Below, in pieces: positions 43,653 through 52,170 of a stretch of 64,000 nt of DNA. Both the position numbers and the translations under genes were made by a program. Below the pieces are notes generated by a model. The model saw only the letters and a program-made list of their open reading frames with translations. It was not told the DNA's origin and did no database searches. The stretch's first letter is position 1, and every line of letters starts with the position of its first letter. Location of the stretch: positions 1-64,000 of the forward strand of contig NZ_FNOI01000005.1 of assembly GCF_900107015.1 (NCBI RefSeq), written 5' to 3'. The DNA is from Litoreibacter albidus (GTDB lineage Bacteria; Pseudomonadota; Alphaproteobacteria; Rhodobacterales; Rhodobacteraceae).

Positions 43653-44951
43653 TTAATCCACGGGCAATCCGCTTGGCACTTGCGTTGGCACGCCGAAGGG
43701 CGGCGTGTCCAAGGTGGTGCCCGTCAGCGCCTGTAAGAACGTCACCAGATCACCGACCTGCGCCGCGCTTAGCAAAGGGCTGCTGGGTGACAGCACGCGC
43801 TTCTGGCGGTCGATCTCGCTGCGGTCCTGCCAAATCAAAAAGTCCGCCTGTTGGAGCCAGTCCGCCTTCGGCAGCCTTGCCGACGCGGGCGTCCATGTGT
43901 CGAAAGCCGCGTGCGGGTCCATGTGCTGGCGGATCATCTCCGCCAGCGTTTGATGCGCGCCGTTGTGGCCGTAAGGGGCGGTCAGGGCGACGTTGCGCAG
44001 CATGGGCGTGCGAAACTTGTATGCGTCCTCCAGCCGGTCGCTTTCGCCCAGCCGTCCGACATCGCGGGCGATCAAATCAAAGCGCCGCGTGCGCCCCGGC
44101 CCGAAGGGTGGCACCCCGATGGCGTGAAACTTCTGGTCCGACAAAAGCGGGCCGCTGTGGCAGCTGGCACAGTTGGCCGCGCCGTAAAACAGATCAAGCC
44201 CGCGTTTTTGCGGCGCGTCCAGCGCGGTGGCGTCCCCCGCCAGATACTGGTCAAACGGGCTGTCGATGCTGCGAAACTCCACCGCCTGAAACGCCGCGAG
44301 GGCATTTGCGATCTCCACGATTGTGACCTCATGCGGCGCGGTGATATGCGGGAAGGCCGCGACGAACTTCCGGCCATATTCAGGGATCGTGCGCACGCGT
44401 TTTGCGACGATCGGCCATCCGTTGTCGATCCGGTCCGTGACAGCGCCCGCAACCTCGTTCTCTCCGGTGCCGCCCGCCATTTCGGTCTCTGAGGTCAGGG
44501 GGAAGAACGCCTGCGCGGCCAGCACGGTGTCGATCCCGTCGGGCAGCCATTCCTCAGCGGGGGTGTTGAAGGCGTTGCCGTAAGTGTTGGCCGCGCTGAT
44601 CCGCCCGTCATGCATCAACGTGTGGACCTGCCGCGCGCCAAGGTTCCAAAGTGCAGGGGCGTTGCGCGGCACGCGCCGCTCTATCCGGCTGTGGCCGGTT
44701 CCGGCGTGGCGGTCCGTACCAAGGCCAACGCCGCCCTCCCCGATCCCCAAGGACAGACCGTCGGAGGTGCCGAACTTCGGATGGTGACAGGTGCCGCAGC
44801 TGATATTCTTGTTCCCTGACAATATTTTGTCATAGAATAGCAGCTGACCGAGGGCCGCCTGTTTATGGTCCACAGGATGAAAATCAGCGGCAGAGAGCGC
44901 CGCCGGAAGCGGCTCCGCCGCAGCAACAGCGGGCATCAGCGCCGCGACCAC
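43653..44951 (-). CDS. Di-haem cytochrome c peroxidase (CCP/MauG family)
   Basis: The periplasmic protein has two haem-binding motifs, CGTCHHPKFG near the N-terminus and CASCHSGPL in the middle, plus the family segments FNTPAEEW, RTPMLRNVALTAPYGHNG and VGDLVTFLQAL. It reduces hydrogen peroxide or catalyses a MauG-like oxidation. The start is unclear: a signal-like stretch (AWAFLVVAALMPAVAAA) is in frame but has no ATG, and the GTG at 44951 used here falls inside it. The real start may be a rare codon slightly upstream, overlapping the divergent Sel1 gene. The GTG-based length is 432 residues. Confidence 0.85.
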   Translation of the reverse strand: MVAALMPAVAAAEPLPAALSAADFHPVDHKQAALGQLLFYDKILSGNKNISCGTCHHPKFGTSDGLSLGIGEGGVGLGTDRHAGTGHSRIERRVPRNAPALWNLGARQVHTLMHDGRISAANTYGNAFNTPAEEWLPDGIDTVLAAQAFFPLTSETEMAGGTGENEVAGAVTDRIDNGWPIVAKRVRTIPEYGRKFVAAFPHITAPHEVTIVEIANALAAFQAVEFRSIDSPFDQYLAGDATALDAPQKRGLDLFYGAANCASCHSGPLLSDQKFHAIGVPPFGPGRTRRFDLIARDVGRLGESDRLEDAYKFRTPMLRNVALTAPYGHNGAHQTLAEMIRQHMDPHAAFDTWTPASARLPKADWLQQADFLIWQDRSEIDRQKRVLSPSSPLLSAAQVGDLVTFLQALTGTTLDTPPFGVPTQVPSGLPVD

Positions 44952-44969
44952 CAGAAAGGCCCACGCCCT

Positions 44970-45437
44970 ATGCGCCCCCTGATTGCCCTGCTGCTGTGCA
45001 CGACGCCCGCCCTTGCCGATATCGAGGCGGCCCGCGACCTGATGGAAGCCAACAAGTTCGAGCAGGCCTACACCGCGCTTGCCCCCGCCGCGCGCGCCGG
45101 AAACGCCGACGCGGAGGAGCTGATCGGCATCATGTATGCGATGGGCTTGGGGGTAGAGCGCGACGATGTTCGGGCGTTCGAGTGGTACTTGCGCAGCTCC
45201 CTCAAGGGGCATCCGGGGTCGCAGTCCGCGCTTGGCTGGTATTACGAGATCGGGCGCGGCATGCCCGCGCCGGACCTGACGCGCGCCTATATGTGGTACA
45301 CGCTGTCGGCCATCGGCGGCGACCCCGACGCGGCGATCAGCCTTGAAGAGGTGGTCAAAAAGATGACGCCGGAGATGATCAAGAAAGCGCATATACTTGT
45401 CGCCGATTACAAAGGTTGGATGTACCCGTTCCGGTAG
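44970..45437 (+). CDS. Secreted Sel1-like repeat protein
   Basis: The 155-residue protein has a short signal peptide (MRPLIALLLCTTPALA) and two Sel1/TPR-like repeats at about 45-125, with the LIGIMYAMGLGVERDD and ALGWYYEIGRG patterns. It is probably periplasmic and may help assemble or partner the divergent peroxidase. The start codons of the two genes are within 20 bases of each other. A GC-rich hairpin follows the stop. Confidence 0.82.
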   Translation: MRPLIALLLCTTPALADIEAARDLMEANKFEQAYTALAPAARAGNADAEELIGIMYAMGLGVERDDVRAFEWYLRSSLKGHPGSQSALGWYYEIGRGMPAPDLTRAYMWYTLSAIGGDPDAAISLEEVVKKMTPEMIKKAHILVADYKGWMYPFR

Positions 45438-45449
45438 CATCCAGTCGGT

Positions 45450-45478
45450 AGGGCAGCGCGAACAAGCCGCGCCGCCCT
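45450..45478. terminator. Hairpin between the Sel1 gene and dctP
   Basis: AGGGC and GCGCG pair with CGCGC and GCCCT around a 7-base loop, with one mismatch between the two stem halves. It lies between two convergent stops. No strong T-run. Confidence 0.6.
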
Positions 45479-45489
45479 GACTTGTGTGT

Positions 45490-46545
45490 TTAGTTCAGGT
45501 CGCTTTCATAGGCTGTCGCCAGTTCGGCCTCGGCCTCATCCACGGCTGCAACCAGCGCATCCAGAATTTCAGGGCCGCCGTCTACGTTGCTGCGGAACCA
45601 ATCCTGCACGGGGGCCGCAGCCTCTGCGAAGGCGGCTTTTTGGTCTGGCGTTGGCACATAGAGGTCGCCGCCACCTGCCACGAAGGCCTCGTAGGCCTCG
45701 ATCGACTTGCGCTTGGGCGAGGCGAATGTGGCTTGCTGCAACTGGCTGAAGCCGTCGACCACAACGCGGCGCAGATCTTCCGGCATCGCCATGAAGTTGG
45801 CGTTCGACATCCACCACAGCGCACCCATGTAGGCGTGACCGTCGAGGGTGACATATTGCAGGCCCGCGTCAGGGAACTTCATACCCATGATGTCGGTGAT
45901 CCCGTTTTTGGAGCCTTCCACAACGCCGGTCTGGAACGAGGTAAACAGCTCTGGCCATGGGATCGGGGTTGGGGACGCGCCAAGCGCTTTCACCAGCTCT
46001 TGCGGCAGGTCGGCCACGACGGTGCGGATTTTCAGGCCTTCCATGTCGGATGGCTCCGCCACGCGGCGCTTGGTGTTGGCGAAGTTGCGCCAGCCGCCGG
46101 TGTTGCCGATGGTCATCAGACGGATCGCGCCGTCCGACGTTTCCAGCGCCATGTCGCGCATCTTGCGGGTGAAGTCGCCGGTTAGCACCGCCTCTGCCAC
46201 ACGGTCGTTGGCCATCAGATACGGCAGGTCCAGAACCTGCACATAGGGGAAGATGCCCGCCGCCCCGCCAGAGGTGGAGATATAGACGTCGATGGAACCT
46301 TCGGCGACGCCCTCAAGGCATTCCGCCCCCGTTGCGCAGAGCTGTGTGCCGATAAACAGCTCCACCGCGATGCGCCCGTTGGAGGCCGCTTCGACGTAGT
46401 TTTTGAACACGACGAGGCCGTCGTAGTCTTCGTCGTTCTCGTTGGAGTTGGCCGTGGCGCGGATGGTGAAATCCTGCGCCCAAGACGCCAGCGGCGTGGC
46501 CAGAAGTGCGGCCGTTAGCGCCGCTTTGGTTAGGTTTTTCAGCAT
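45490..46545 (-). CDS. dctP: TRAP transporter substrate-binding protein (DctP family)
   Basis: The 351-residue periplasmic protein has a Sec signal (cut near LASWAQ-DF). It carries the DctP pattern: the Arg that binds the substrate carboxylate or acidic group is expected in EGLKIRTV, and GIPWP-like contacts appear as PTPIPWPELF and FQTGVVEGSKN. Two Cys in IGTQLCATGAECLEG are unusual and may form a disulfide. It is the last gene of the monooxygenase/TRAP array; here binding to sulfoquinovose or a glycoside is proposed from context only. Confidence 0.93.
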   Translation of the reverse strand: MLKNLTKAALTAALLATPLASWAQDFTIRATANSNENDEDYDGLVVFKNYVEAASNGRIAVELFIGTQLCATGAECLEGVAEGSIDVYISTSGGAAGIFPYVQVLDLPYLMANDRVAEAVLTGDFTRKMRDMALETSDGAIRLMTIGNTGGWRNFANTKRRVAEPSDMEGLKIRTVVADLPQELVKALGASPTPIPWPELFTSFQTGVVEGSKNGITDIMGMKFPDAGLQYVTLDGHAYMGALWWMSNANFMAMPEDLRRVVVDGFSQLQQATFASPKRKSIEAYEAFVAGGGDLYVPTPDQKAAFAEAAAPVQDWFRSNVDGGPEILDALVAAVDEAEAELATAYESDLN

Positions 46546-46609
46546 TGTGTCCTCCCTATGGATGCTGGTGGCGCATCGTCCGATGCGCGGTTTTCGTGAC
46601 GTGCCGTGT

Positions 46610-48139
46610 TCACGGCGTTGGGCTTATACAAGCCGAGAAACCGACGTCGGGGCCGCACCCCAAGAAGCCGGCAAGATATGGCACCGTCATGGAAATGGCG
46701 GGCACATAGGTGATGAGGAAGATCACGACGACCTCCACCGCAAGGAACGGCAGGATCGCGCGCGAGATGGTTTCGACCTTCTCGCCGGACACCGATGACG
46801 CGACGAAGAGCACCAGCCCCATGGGCGGCGTGGCAAGGCCGACGGTCAGGTTCACCGACATGATGATCGCGAAGTGAACGGGATGCACGCCAAGGTCGAC
46901 GAAGATGGGGCCAAGGATTGGCCCGAGGATAATGATAGCCGGACCCGCATCAAGGAACATGCCGACGATGAACAACAGCAGGTTGATCAGGAACAGCAGC
47001 ACCAGCGGGTTTTCCGACAGCGACAGGATGTAATCGGACAGGATTTGCGGCGCATAGGACAGCGACACCACGGTCTTGAACGACACCGCCGCCCCCACCA
47101 GCAGCAACACCGCCGAGGTCGACAAAGCCGACCGCGTCAGCACCGCGATCAGATCCTGCCCGTTCATGGAGCGCAGCACGAAGAAGCTGATGATCAGCGC
47201 ATAGGCAACGGCCACCGCGGAGGCCTCCGTCGGGGTAAAGACCCCGATCAGGATGCCGCCCAGAATGATGATCGGGGTTTGCAGCGGCGCAATGGCCTTT
47301 TTGCACACCAGCCGGAAATCCGTGGACACCCGCGCCTTGGTCGCCTGCGCGACCGCATGTGCGATGGGCAGCGCCAGCGCGAAGATCAGCCAGCCGCTGA
47401 CCTGCACGGGCAACACCCACGTCACCACGCCCGACACCGCATATAATAGCCCCGCAATGTTGAGCCGGACCAGCGCGAAGCTAACGGCGGATTCCAGCGG
47501 CGTGATTGTTTGATCCTTGCGCACGATGCGCTCCGCCTTGGGCAGGTCGTAGCGGTCCGCCATCAGGCGCACCGTCGCCATAAGCCCGACGCCCACCAAG
47601 ATACCCGGCACGATGCCCGCAAGGAACAACGCCGCCACGCTTTCGCCCATGACATAGGCGTAGATGATCATGATGCCCGACGGCGGAATGATTGGCCCGA
47701 TGACAGAGCTGGCCGCCGTGATCGCCGCCGCAAATTTGCGGGTGTAGCCGTTCTTCTCCATCGCGGGGATCAGGGTGGAGCCAAGCGCCGATGTGTCCGC
47801 CACCGCAGAGCCGGACAGCCCCGCAAACAGTATCGACGCCAGAATGTTCACATGCGCCAGCCCGCCGCGCAGATGCCCCATGAAAGCCTGCGAGAACTCG
47901 ACCAAGCGCAGCGTGATGCCGCCACGGTTCATGATCTCACCCGCCAGCATGAAGAACGGCAGCGCCATCAGCGGGAAGCTGTCCATCCCGTTATAAAGGT
48001 TGCGGTACAGCCCCGCGACGACGTTGCGCTGGTCGCCCTCCAGCATGATCAGCGCGATGGGCGAGGCCAGCAGCGCGAAAACCACGGGCAAGCCGATCAT
48101 GATCAGCAGCAAGAAGATGGGCAAGAACCACAACAGCAT
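46610..48139 (-). CDS. dctM: TRAP transporter large permease (DctM family)
   Basis: The 509-residue protein has about twelve membrane segments and family motifs NRGGITLRLVEF, GLSGSAVADTSALGS and IPPSGIMIIYA. It couples sodium import to substrate entry. Its ATG overlaps the dctQ stop by one base (TGATG), so the two are translationally coupled. The C-terminus runs about 15 residues beyond the last membrane segment and ends in a Cys-containing tail. Confidence 0.95.
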   Translation of the reverse strand: MLLWFLPIFLLLIMIGLPVVFALLASPIALIMLEGDQRNVVAGLYRNLYNGMDSFPLMALPFFMLAGEIMNRGGITLRLVEFSQAFMGHLRGGLAHVNILASILFAGLSGSAVADTSALGSTLIPAMEKNGYTRKFAAAITAASSVIGPIIPPSGIMIIYAYVMGESVAALFLAGIVPGILVGVGLMATVRLMADRYDLPKAERIVRKDQTITPLESAVSFALVRLNIAGLLYAVSGVVTWVLPVQVSGWLIFALALPIAHAVAQATKARVSTDFRLVCKKAIAPLQTPIIILGGILIGVFTPTEASAVAVAYALIISFFVLRSMNGQDLIAVLTRSALSTSAVLLLVGAAVSFKTVVSLSYAPQILSDYILSLSENPLVLLFLINLLLFIVGMFLDAGPAIIILGPILGPIFVDLGVHPVHFAIIMSVNLTVGLATPPMGLVLFVASSVSGEKVETISRAILPFLAVEVVVIFLITYVPAISMTVPYLAGFLGCGPDVGFSACISPTP

Positions 48140-48735
48140 CAGTCAGCCCCCGCCAAAGCGTCGTTGCGAATAAGAGGCAACCGGTGCCCCTGCCCCAAGA
48201 GCGTGATGATCTGCCGGATGATAAGCTCGACGTTCACGAGGATCAGCAGGTTCACCCCGACCCAAAGCGACGCGTATTGGTAGTTGTTTTGAAACTTGGG
48301 GCCGCATTTGCCGATCTCGATCCCGAAGGGCCAGCGCAAAGAGGACGAACACCCCCGCCCCGACAGCGTGTCCACGTGGTTGTTCAAGCCACGGTCCCAC
48401 GCGATCCACAACACCCAAAGCGATATGCCCAACAAAAGCAGCCCGAGCAGCCCCGCAAGCAGCTTTGGCAGGGCGCTTTCCAGCATGTCGATGGCCACGA
48501 AGCCGCCCATGCGGTAGGCCAGCGGCGCCATGAGGCCCGTCATCCACAGCATGCCAAAGCGTGCGCCTTCTTCGGTCCAGTTCGGTGCATCGTTCAGGGC
48601 ATAACGAAAAAAGACCTGCCCCAAGATGAGACAGACCATAACCGCCAACGCAGTGATCCCGATCCAGCGGCCGACGGCCAGCAGGCGACTGTTAACCCAA
48701 TCCAGCAGGCCAGCGGCCGCCAAGAGTATCTGCAT
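48139..48735 (-). CDS. dctQ: TRAP transporter small permease (DctQ family)
   Basis: The 198-residue protein has four membrane segments, the family pattern CLILGQVFFRYALNDAPNWTEE, and FVAIDMLES in the middle. A GGGGGAGGAAG ribosome binding site selects the ATG at 48735. It overlaps dctM by one base and begins 51 bases after the flavin reductase gene. A Cys-rich insert (GCSSSLRWPFGIEIGKCG) between segments 3 and 4 is longer than in most DctQ proteins. Confidence 0.92.
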   Translation of the reverse strand: MQILLAAAGLLDWVNSRLLAVGRWIGITALAVMVCLILGQVFFRYALNDAPNWTEEGARFGMLWMTGLMAPLAYRMGGFVAIDMLESALPKLLAGLLGLLLLGISLWVLWIAWDRGLNNHVDTLSGRGCSSSLRWPFGIEIGKCGPKFQNNYQYASLWVGVNLLILVNVELIIRQIITLLGQGHRLPLIRNDALAGAD

Positions 48736-48786
48736 CACTTCCTCCCCCTGAGCTTGCGCGTTGCGGCCTCCTCGCCGCGCCACGCG

Positions 48787-49305
48787 TCAGTCTGCTGTAA
48801 ATCGTCCAACCTGTCCTTTGTAGAAGGCGAGCGGATCACCCTCTTCGCGCATCTGGGCGCGGTTCACCTGCCCCAGCATGATAACGTGATCGCCGCCCTC
48901 ATAGACGGCGGTTTTTGTGCATTCGAACCGCGCAAGGCAGTTCTCCAGAACCGGCACGCCTTCGGCGTTCAGGCTTAGATTGTGATCGTTCAGCGCAAAG
49001 GCATCGCGGGCCACGGCCCAGCACAGGTCATCCTGTTCAGCCGACAGCACATGCACCGCGTAGCTTGTCGCCTGCTCAAAATAGGAGAACCGCCGCGACG
49101 CCTTGTCAGGCGACCAAAGCACCAAAGGCGGCGACAGCGACACCGACGAGAAACTGTTGGCGGTGATTGCCGCGACCCCATCTTCAGTCGCGGCGGTCAC
49201 GATTGTCACGCCAGTTGCGAACCGCCCGAACGCATCGCGCAGCAAACGGGTATTGCTCTCGTCTGGCACAAAGGCATTCGGGGACGCGCTGGCATGGATC
49301 GACAT
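48787..49305 (-). CDS. Flavin reductase of a two-component monooxygenase (SmoA-like)
   Basis: The 172-residue protein has the split-barrel flavin reductase fold (residues about 20-165), with the signature RFATGVTIVTA, ITANSFSSVSLSPPLVLWS and a late GxHxI-like GDHVIMLGQV. It supplies reduced FMN to the monooxygenase two genes upstream. Its ATG overlaps the stop of the aldo/keto reductase gene (TGATG), so the genes are translated together. Confidence 0.92.
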   Translation of the reverse strand: MSIHASASPNAFVPDESNTRLLRDAFGRFATGVTIVTAATEDGVAAITANSFSSVSLSPPLVLWSPDKASRRFSYFEQATSYAVHVLSAEQDDLCWAVARDAFALNDHNLSLNAEGVPVLENCLARFECTKTAVYEGGDHVIMLGQVNRAQMREEGDPLAFYKGQVGRFTAD

Positions 49306-50195
49306 CAGGCGACCTCACGACCCAAAGCGGCGGTGTAGAGGGCGAACCACGCCTCGCGGTCCAGCTTGACCTTCAACGCGTCAGAGATTTTCGCGATACG
49401 CTCCAGATTATTGGTGCCCAGAACCGGCAGGATGTTGGCCGGATGGCGCAGCAAGAAGGCCACGGCGACCGCAGCGCGGTCCACGCCCTGCTCCGCCGCG
49501 ATGGCGTCCAACTGGTCCGCAACCGCGCCGCTGCCCGTCATGAGATCGCCGCCACCAAGGGGGGACCATGCCATGATCGGCTGGCCGTGACGCTGGTGGA
49601 ACACCATGTCGCCGTTGGTGAAGGGATCGACCTGCGCCAAGGACATCTCGATCTGGTTCGTCGACAGGCGGGTTTTCATGCCCGATTGCAGCAGCTCCCA
49701 ATCGTAGGGGCGGAAGTTTGACACGCCCACCGCACGGACCTTGCCGCTACGGATCAGATCGTCCAGCGCCGCGCCCGTCTCGTGATGATCCATCAGGGGA
49801 TCGGGGCGATGAATAAGCAGCATGTCGATATAGTCGGTGCCCAGATCGCGCAGGGTGCATTCCACGGCCTGCTCGATGTGCTTGCGCGATGTGTCGTAGT
49901 GTTTCACCCGCGCGTCCGCATAGCGGCCTGTTGGCGCGACGATGTCACATTTGCTGACAATCTCCATCTTGGCGCGCAGCGAGGGGTTCGCCTTCAGCGC
50001 ATCGCCAAGCACGGCCTCGGCGGTGTAGCCGCCGTAAATATCGGCCTGATCAAAGGTGGTGATGCCCTGATCCAGACAGGTTTGAATTTTGGCTTCTACA
50101 TGGGCGGGCGATGTGTCGGTGTCATCCGCGACGCGCCACATCCCGTAGACAAGGCGGCTGAAGGTAACATCGGGGGACAGCGTAATTCGATCCAT
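49305..50195 (-). CDS. Aldo/keto reductase (SmoB-like, YdhF subgroup)
   Basis: The 296-residue TIM barrel has the AKR catalytic Asp and Tyr in FDQADIYGGY, Lys in IVSKCDIV and His in LLIHRPDP, plus the cofactor region LPVLGTNNLERI. In the sulfoquinovose monooxygenase pathway of Agrobacterium an AKR (SmoB) reduces 6-oxo-glucose to glucose. The gene's ATG overlaps the stop of the monooxygenase gene (TAATG) and its stop overlaps the start of the flavin reductase gene, so the three form one translational unit, which supports that reading. Confidence 0.9.
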   Translation of the reverse strand: MDRITLSPDVTFSRLVYGMWRVADDTDTSPAHVEAKIQTCLDQGITTFDQADIYGGYTAEAVLGDALKANPSLRAKMEIVSKCDIVAPTGRYADARVKHYDTSRKHIEQAVECTLRDLGTDYIDMLLIHRPDPLMDHHETGAALDDLIRSGKVRAVGVSNFRPYDWELLQSGMKTRLSTNQIEMSLAQVDPFTNGDMVFHQRHGQPIMAWSPLGGGDLMTGSGAVADQLDAIAAEQGVDRAAVAVAFLLRHPANILPVLGTNNLERIAKISDALKVKLDREAWFALYTAALGREVA

Positions 50196-51349
50196 TAGCG
50201 GCGGACTCCTACGGCAAGCGGGGTTTGGGGAGGCTGCGCCGGAACGCGGCCATATGCGAGAGGAAGCGAGCAGGTTTTCATCTGCGGCAGCACACGTGTG
50301 CCAAAATGCTTCGCCTCGTCTATATGCGGATACCCCGACAGAATAAACGCGCGAATGCCCATTTTCTGGTAGGCCTCCAGCTTGGACAGCACCTGATCCG
50401 TGGAGCCGACAATCGCCGCCCCGCAGCCCGAACGGGCGCGTCCCACCCCCGTCCACATATGTGGCTCAATGTAGCCGTGATCATCCGCCAGATCACGGTT
50501 CTTGGCTTGGTGGCTGACCCCCAAGGATTTGGCATCAAGGGCACGGTCACGAATGGCGCTGCCTTGGTCGTCATCCAGCTTTGATACGATATATTCCGCG
50601 TATTCCTTGGCCTCGGCCTCGGTGTCGCGCACGATCACATGGGTGCGCAGGCCATAGTCCAGCGTCCGGTTGTGGCGGGCGGCGGCCTCGTTCGCGGCCT
50701 TCATACGGCCTTCGAGATCTTCGACCTTTTCCGGCCACATCAGGTAGACGTCGCAATACTCCCCGCACAGCTCCAACGCGTCGGGGGAATAGCCGCCGAA
50801 GTAGAGCATCGGGCCGCCTGATTGATAGGGGCGCACGGGGTCCGTGGTCAGACCCTTGAAGTCGTAGATTTCGCCGGTGTGGTTAATCTCGTCTTGGGTC
50901 CACGCCTGCTTGAGGATTTGCACCACCTCACGGGACCGCTGGTAGCGGTAGGGGCTTGGCTCTTTCTGGCCCGGAAAATCGGAGGAGATGATGTTAACCG
51001 TCAGCCGCCCCTCCAGCATGTGGTCGAGCGTCGCCAACGTCCGTGCCAGCATGATCGGCTGCATCTCCCCGCAGCGCACGGCGGCCAGCAGGTTGATCTT
51101 GGAGGTGATGGGCGCGCAGCCCGCGACGAAGCTGAGCGTGTCTTGACCCACTTGGTAGGACGACGGGCACAGGATATTGCGAAAGCCTTGGTCTTCAGCG
51201 GTTTTCACGATGTCGGAGCAATGCGCCCAAGAGGAGCGCAGGTCGCCGTCCGGCACCCCGAGGAACTGGTAGTCGTCAGAGCAAAGCGCCGAGAACCAAG
51301 ACACCTCTGCGGCATCCAGATCGGGTGATGTCACCGGAACAACTGTCAT
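50195..51349 (-). CDS. FMNH2-dependent monooxygenase of the SsuD/bacterial-luciferase family (SmoC-like)
   Basis: The 384-residue TIM-barrel monooxygenase is close in pattern to alkanesulfonate monooxygenase SsuD: WFSALCSDDYQFLG, the Cys-containing LCPSSYQVG, GRLTVNIISSDFPGQ, and the late GTRVLPQM. Such enzymes split C-S bonds of sulfonates, releasing sulfite and an aldehyde. With the adjoining AKR and flavin reductase it matches the SmoC-SmoB-SmoA set that turns sulfoquinovose into glucose and sulfite. The start at 51349 has GGAGGAA six bases upstream. It heads the operon facing a GntR gene. Confidence 0.9.
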   Translation of the reverse strand: MTVVPVTSPDLDAAEVSWFSALCSDDYQFLGVPDGDLRSSWAHCSDIVKTAEDQGFRNILCPSSYQVGQDTLSFVAGCAPITSKINLLAAVRCGEMQPIMLARTLATLDHMLEGRLTVNIISSDFPGQKEPSPYRYQRSREVVQILKQAWTQDEINHTGEIYDFKGLTTDPVRPYQSGGPMLYFGGYSPDALELCGEYCDVYLMWPEKVEDLEGRMKAANEAAARHNRTLDYGLRTHVIVRDTEAEAKEYAEYIVSKLDDDQGSAIRDRALDAKSLGVSHQAKNRDLADDHGYIEPHMWTGVGRARSGCGAAIVGSTDQVLSKLEAYQKMGIRAFILSGYPHIDEAKHFGTRVLPQMKTCSLPLAYGRVPAQPPQTPLAVGVRR

Positions 51350-51399
51350 CTGATTCCTCCCAAAACCGTGCGGCAATTTATCCTTGCGTAGCCTTGTCG

Positions 51400-51424
51400 T
51401 TGATGTAGATCAATGGGGTATCAA
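51400..51424. promoter_or_regulatory. Operator candidate between the monooxygenase operon and the GntR gene
   Basis: The palindrome TTGAT GTAG ATCAA (51400-51413) is followed by a further ATCAA at 51420-51424, eleven bases after the previous one. It lies between the divergent starts and is the likely binding site of the adjacent GntR protein. Confidence 0.55.
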
Positions 51425-51449
51425 TTTTTCCTGCGAGGTCACCCCCACC

Positions 51450-52160
51450 ATGTACGAGCGTCAAGACAGCCCCGCTGCCTTACCGATCTACGCGCAGGTG
51501 AGCGAGGTTCTGATCCGCGAGATTGCCGCCGGACGGCTGGCCGACGGCCAGCGCCTGCCGCCCGAACGCCAGATGGCGGCGACGCATCAGGTAACCGTGC
51601 GCACGTTGCGCAAATCGCTAAAAATACTAGAAGAAAAAGGGCTGTTGGAGCGCATCCAAGGCTCTGGCAACTACGTGCGGTCCAACCCCGCTGCGCAAAG
51701 TATCTACTCTATGTTTCGCATTGAACTTTTGGCGGGCGGCGGGCTGCCCACGGCCAAGTTTCTGGACATCACGACCTGCGAAAAACCGAGCGACCTGCCC
51801 GAATTCGGCACCTCCACACGCGGCACCCGCATGCGGCGGCTTCGCTTTTTAAACAAAGTCCCCGCCGCCGTGGAAGAGATCTGGCTGGATGCGGACAGCG
51901 GCACGGTGCTGGCGGAACAGGCGTCGGACTCGCTCTACCGCTACTACCAAGTGAAGCTGGGTTTCTGGATTTCGCGGGCGGAGGACTACGTGAGCATCGG
52001 GCAGACGCCGGACTGGGCCCCACCGGAATTTGGCAAAACCGCAGGTCAGGCCACCGGTTTTATTGAGCGCCTAAGCTGGGAGCAAAAACCGCATCCCGTT
52101 GAGTATTCACGAACATGGTTCGACACAGACACCGCACGCTACGTGCAACGGCTTAAATAG
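51450..52160 (+). CDS. GntR-family regulator, HutC subfamily
   Basis: The 236-residue protein has the winged HTH at about 14-80 (LPPERQMAATHQVTVRTLRKSL, GSGNYV) and a UTRA effector domain at about 95-235 (EEIWLDADSG, RLSWEQ). HutC-type proteins usually sense a sugar or amino-acid metabolite. It faces the monooxygenase operon and is followed after ten bases by the Gfo/Idh/MocA gene, so it probably represses both directions. Confidence 0.9.
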   Translation: MYERQDSPAALPIYAQVSEVLIREIAAGRLADGQRLPPERQMAATHQVTVRTLRKSLKILEEKGLLERIQGSGNYVRSNPAAQSIYSMFRIELLAGGGLPTAKFLDITTCEKPSDLPEFGTSTRGTRMRRLRFLNKVPAAVEEIWLDADSGTVLAEQASDSLYRYYQVKLGFWISRAEDYVSIGQTPDWAPPEFGKTAGQATGFIERLSWEQKPHPVEYSRTWFDTDTARYVQRLK

Positions 52161-52170
52161 GAAAAACGAC

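Noticed and set aside
44952-45440. N-terminal extension of the di-haem peroxidase to an ATG at 45440
   Set aside because: The extension is the exact antisense of the Sel1 gene, which has its own signal peptide and repeats.
50196-50456. 87-residue N-terminal extension of the aldo/keto reductase
   Set aside because: It lies within the monooxygenase gene; the family N-terminus starts at 50195, overlapping the preceding stop.
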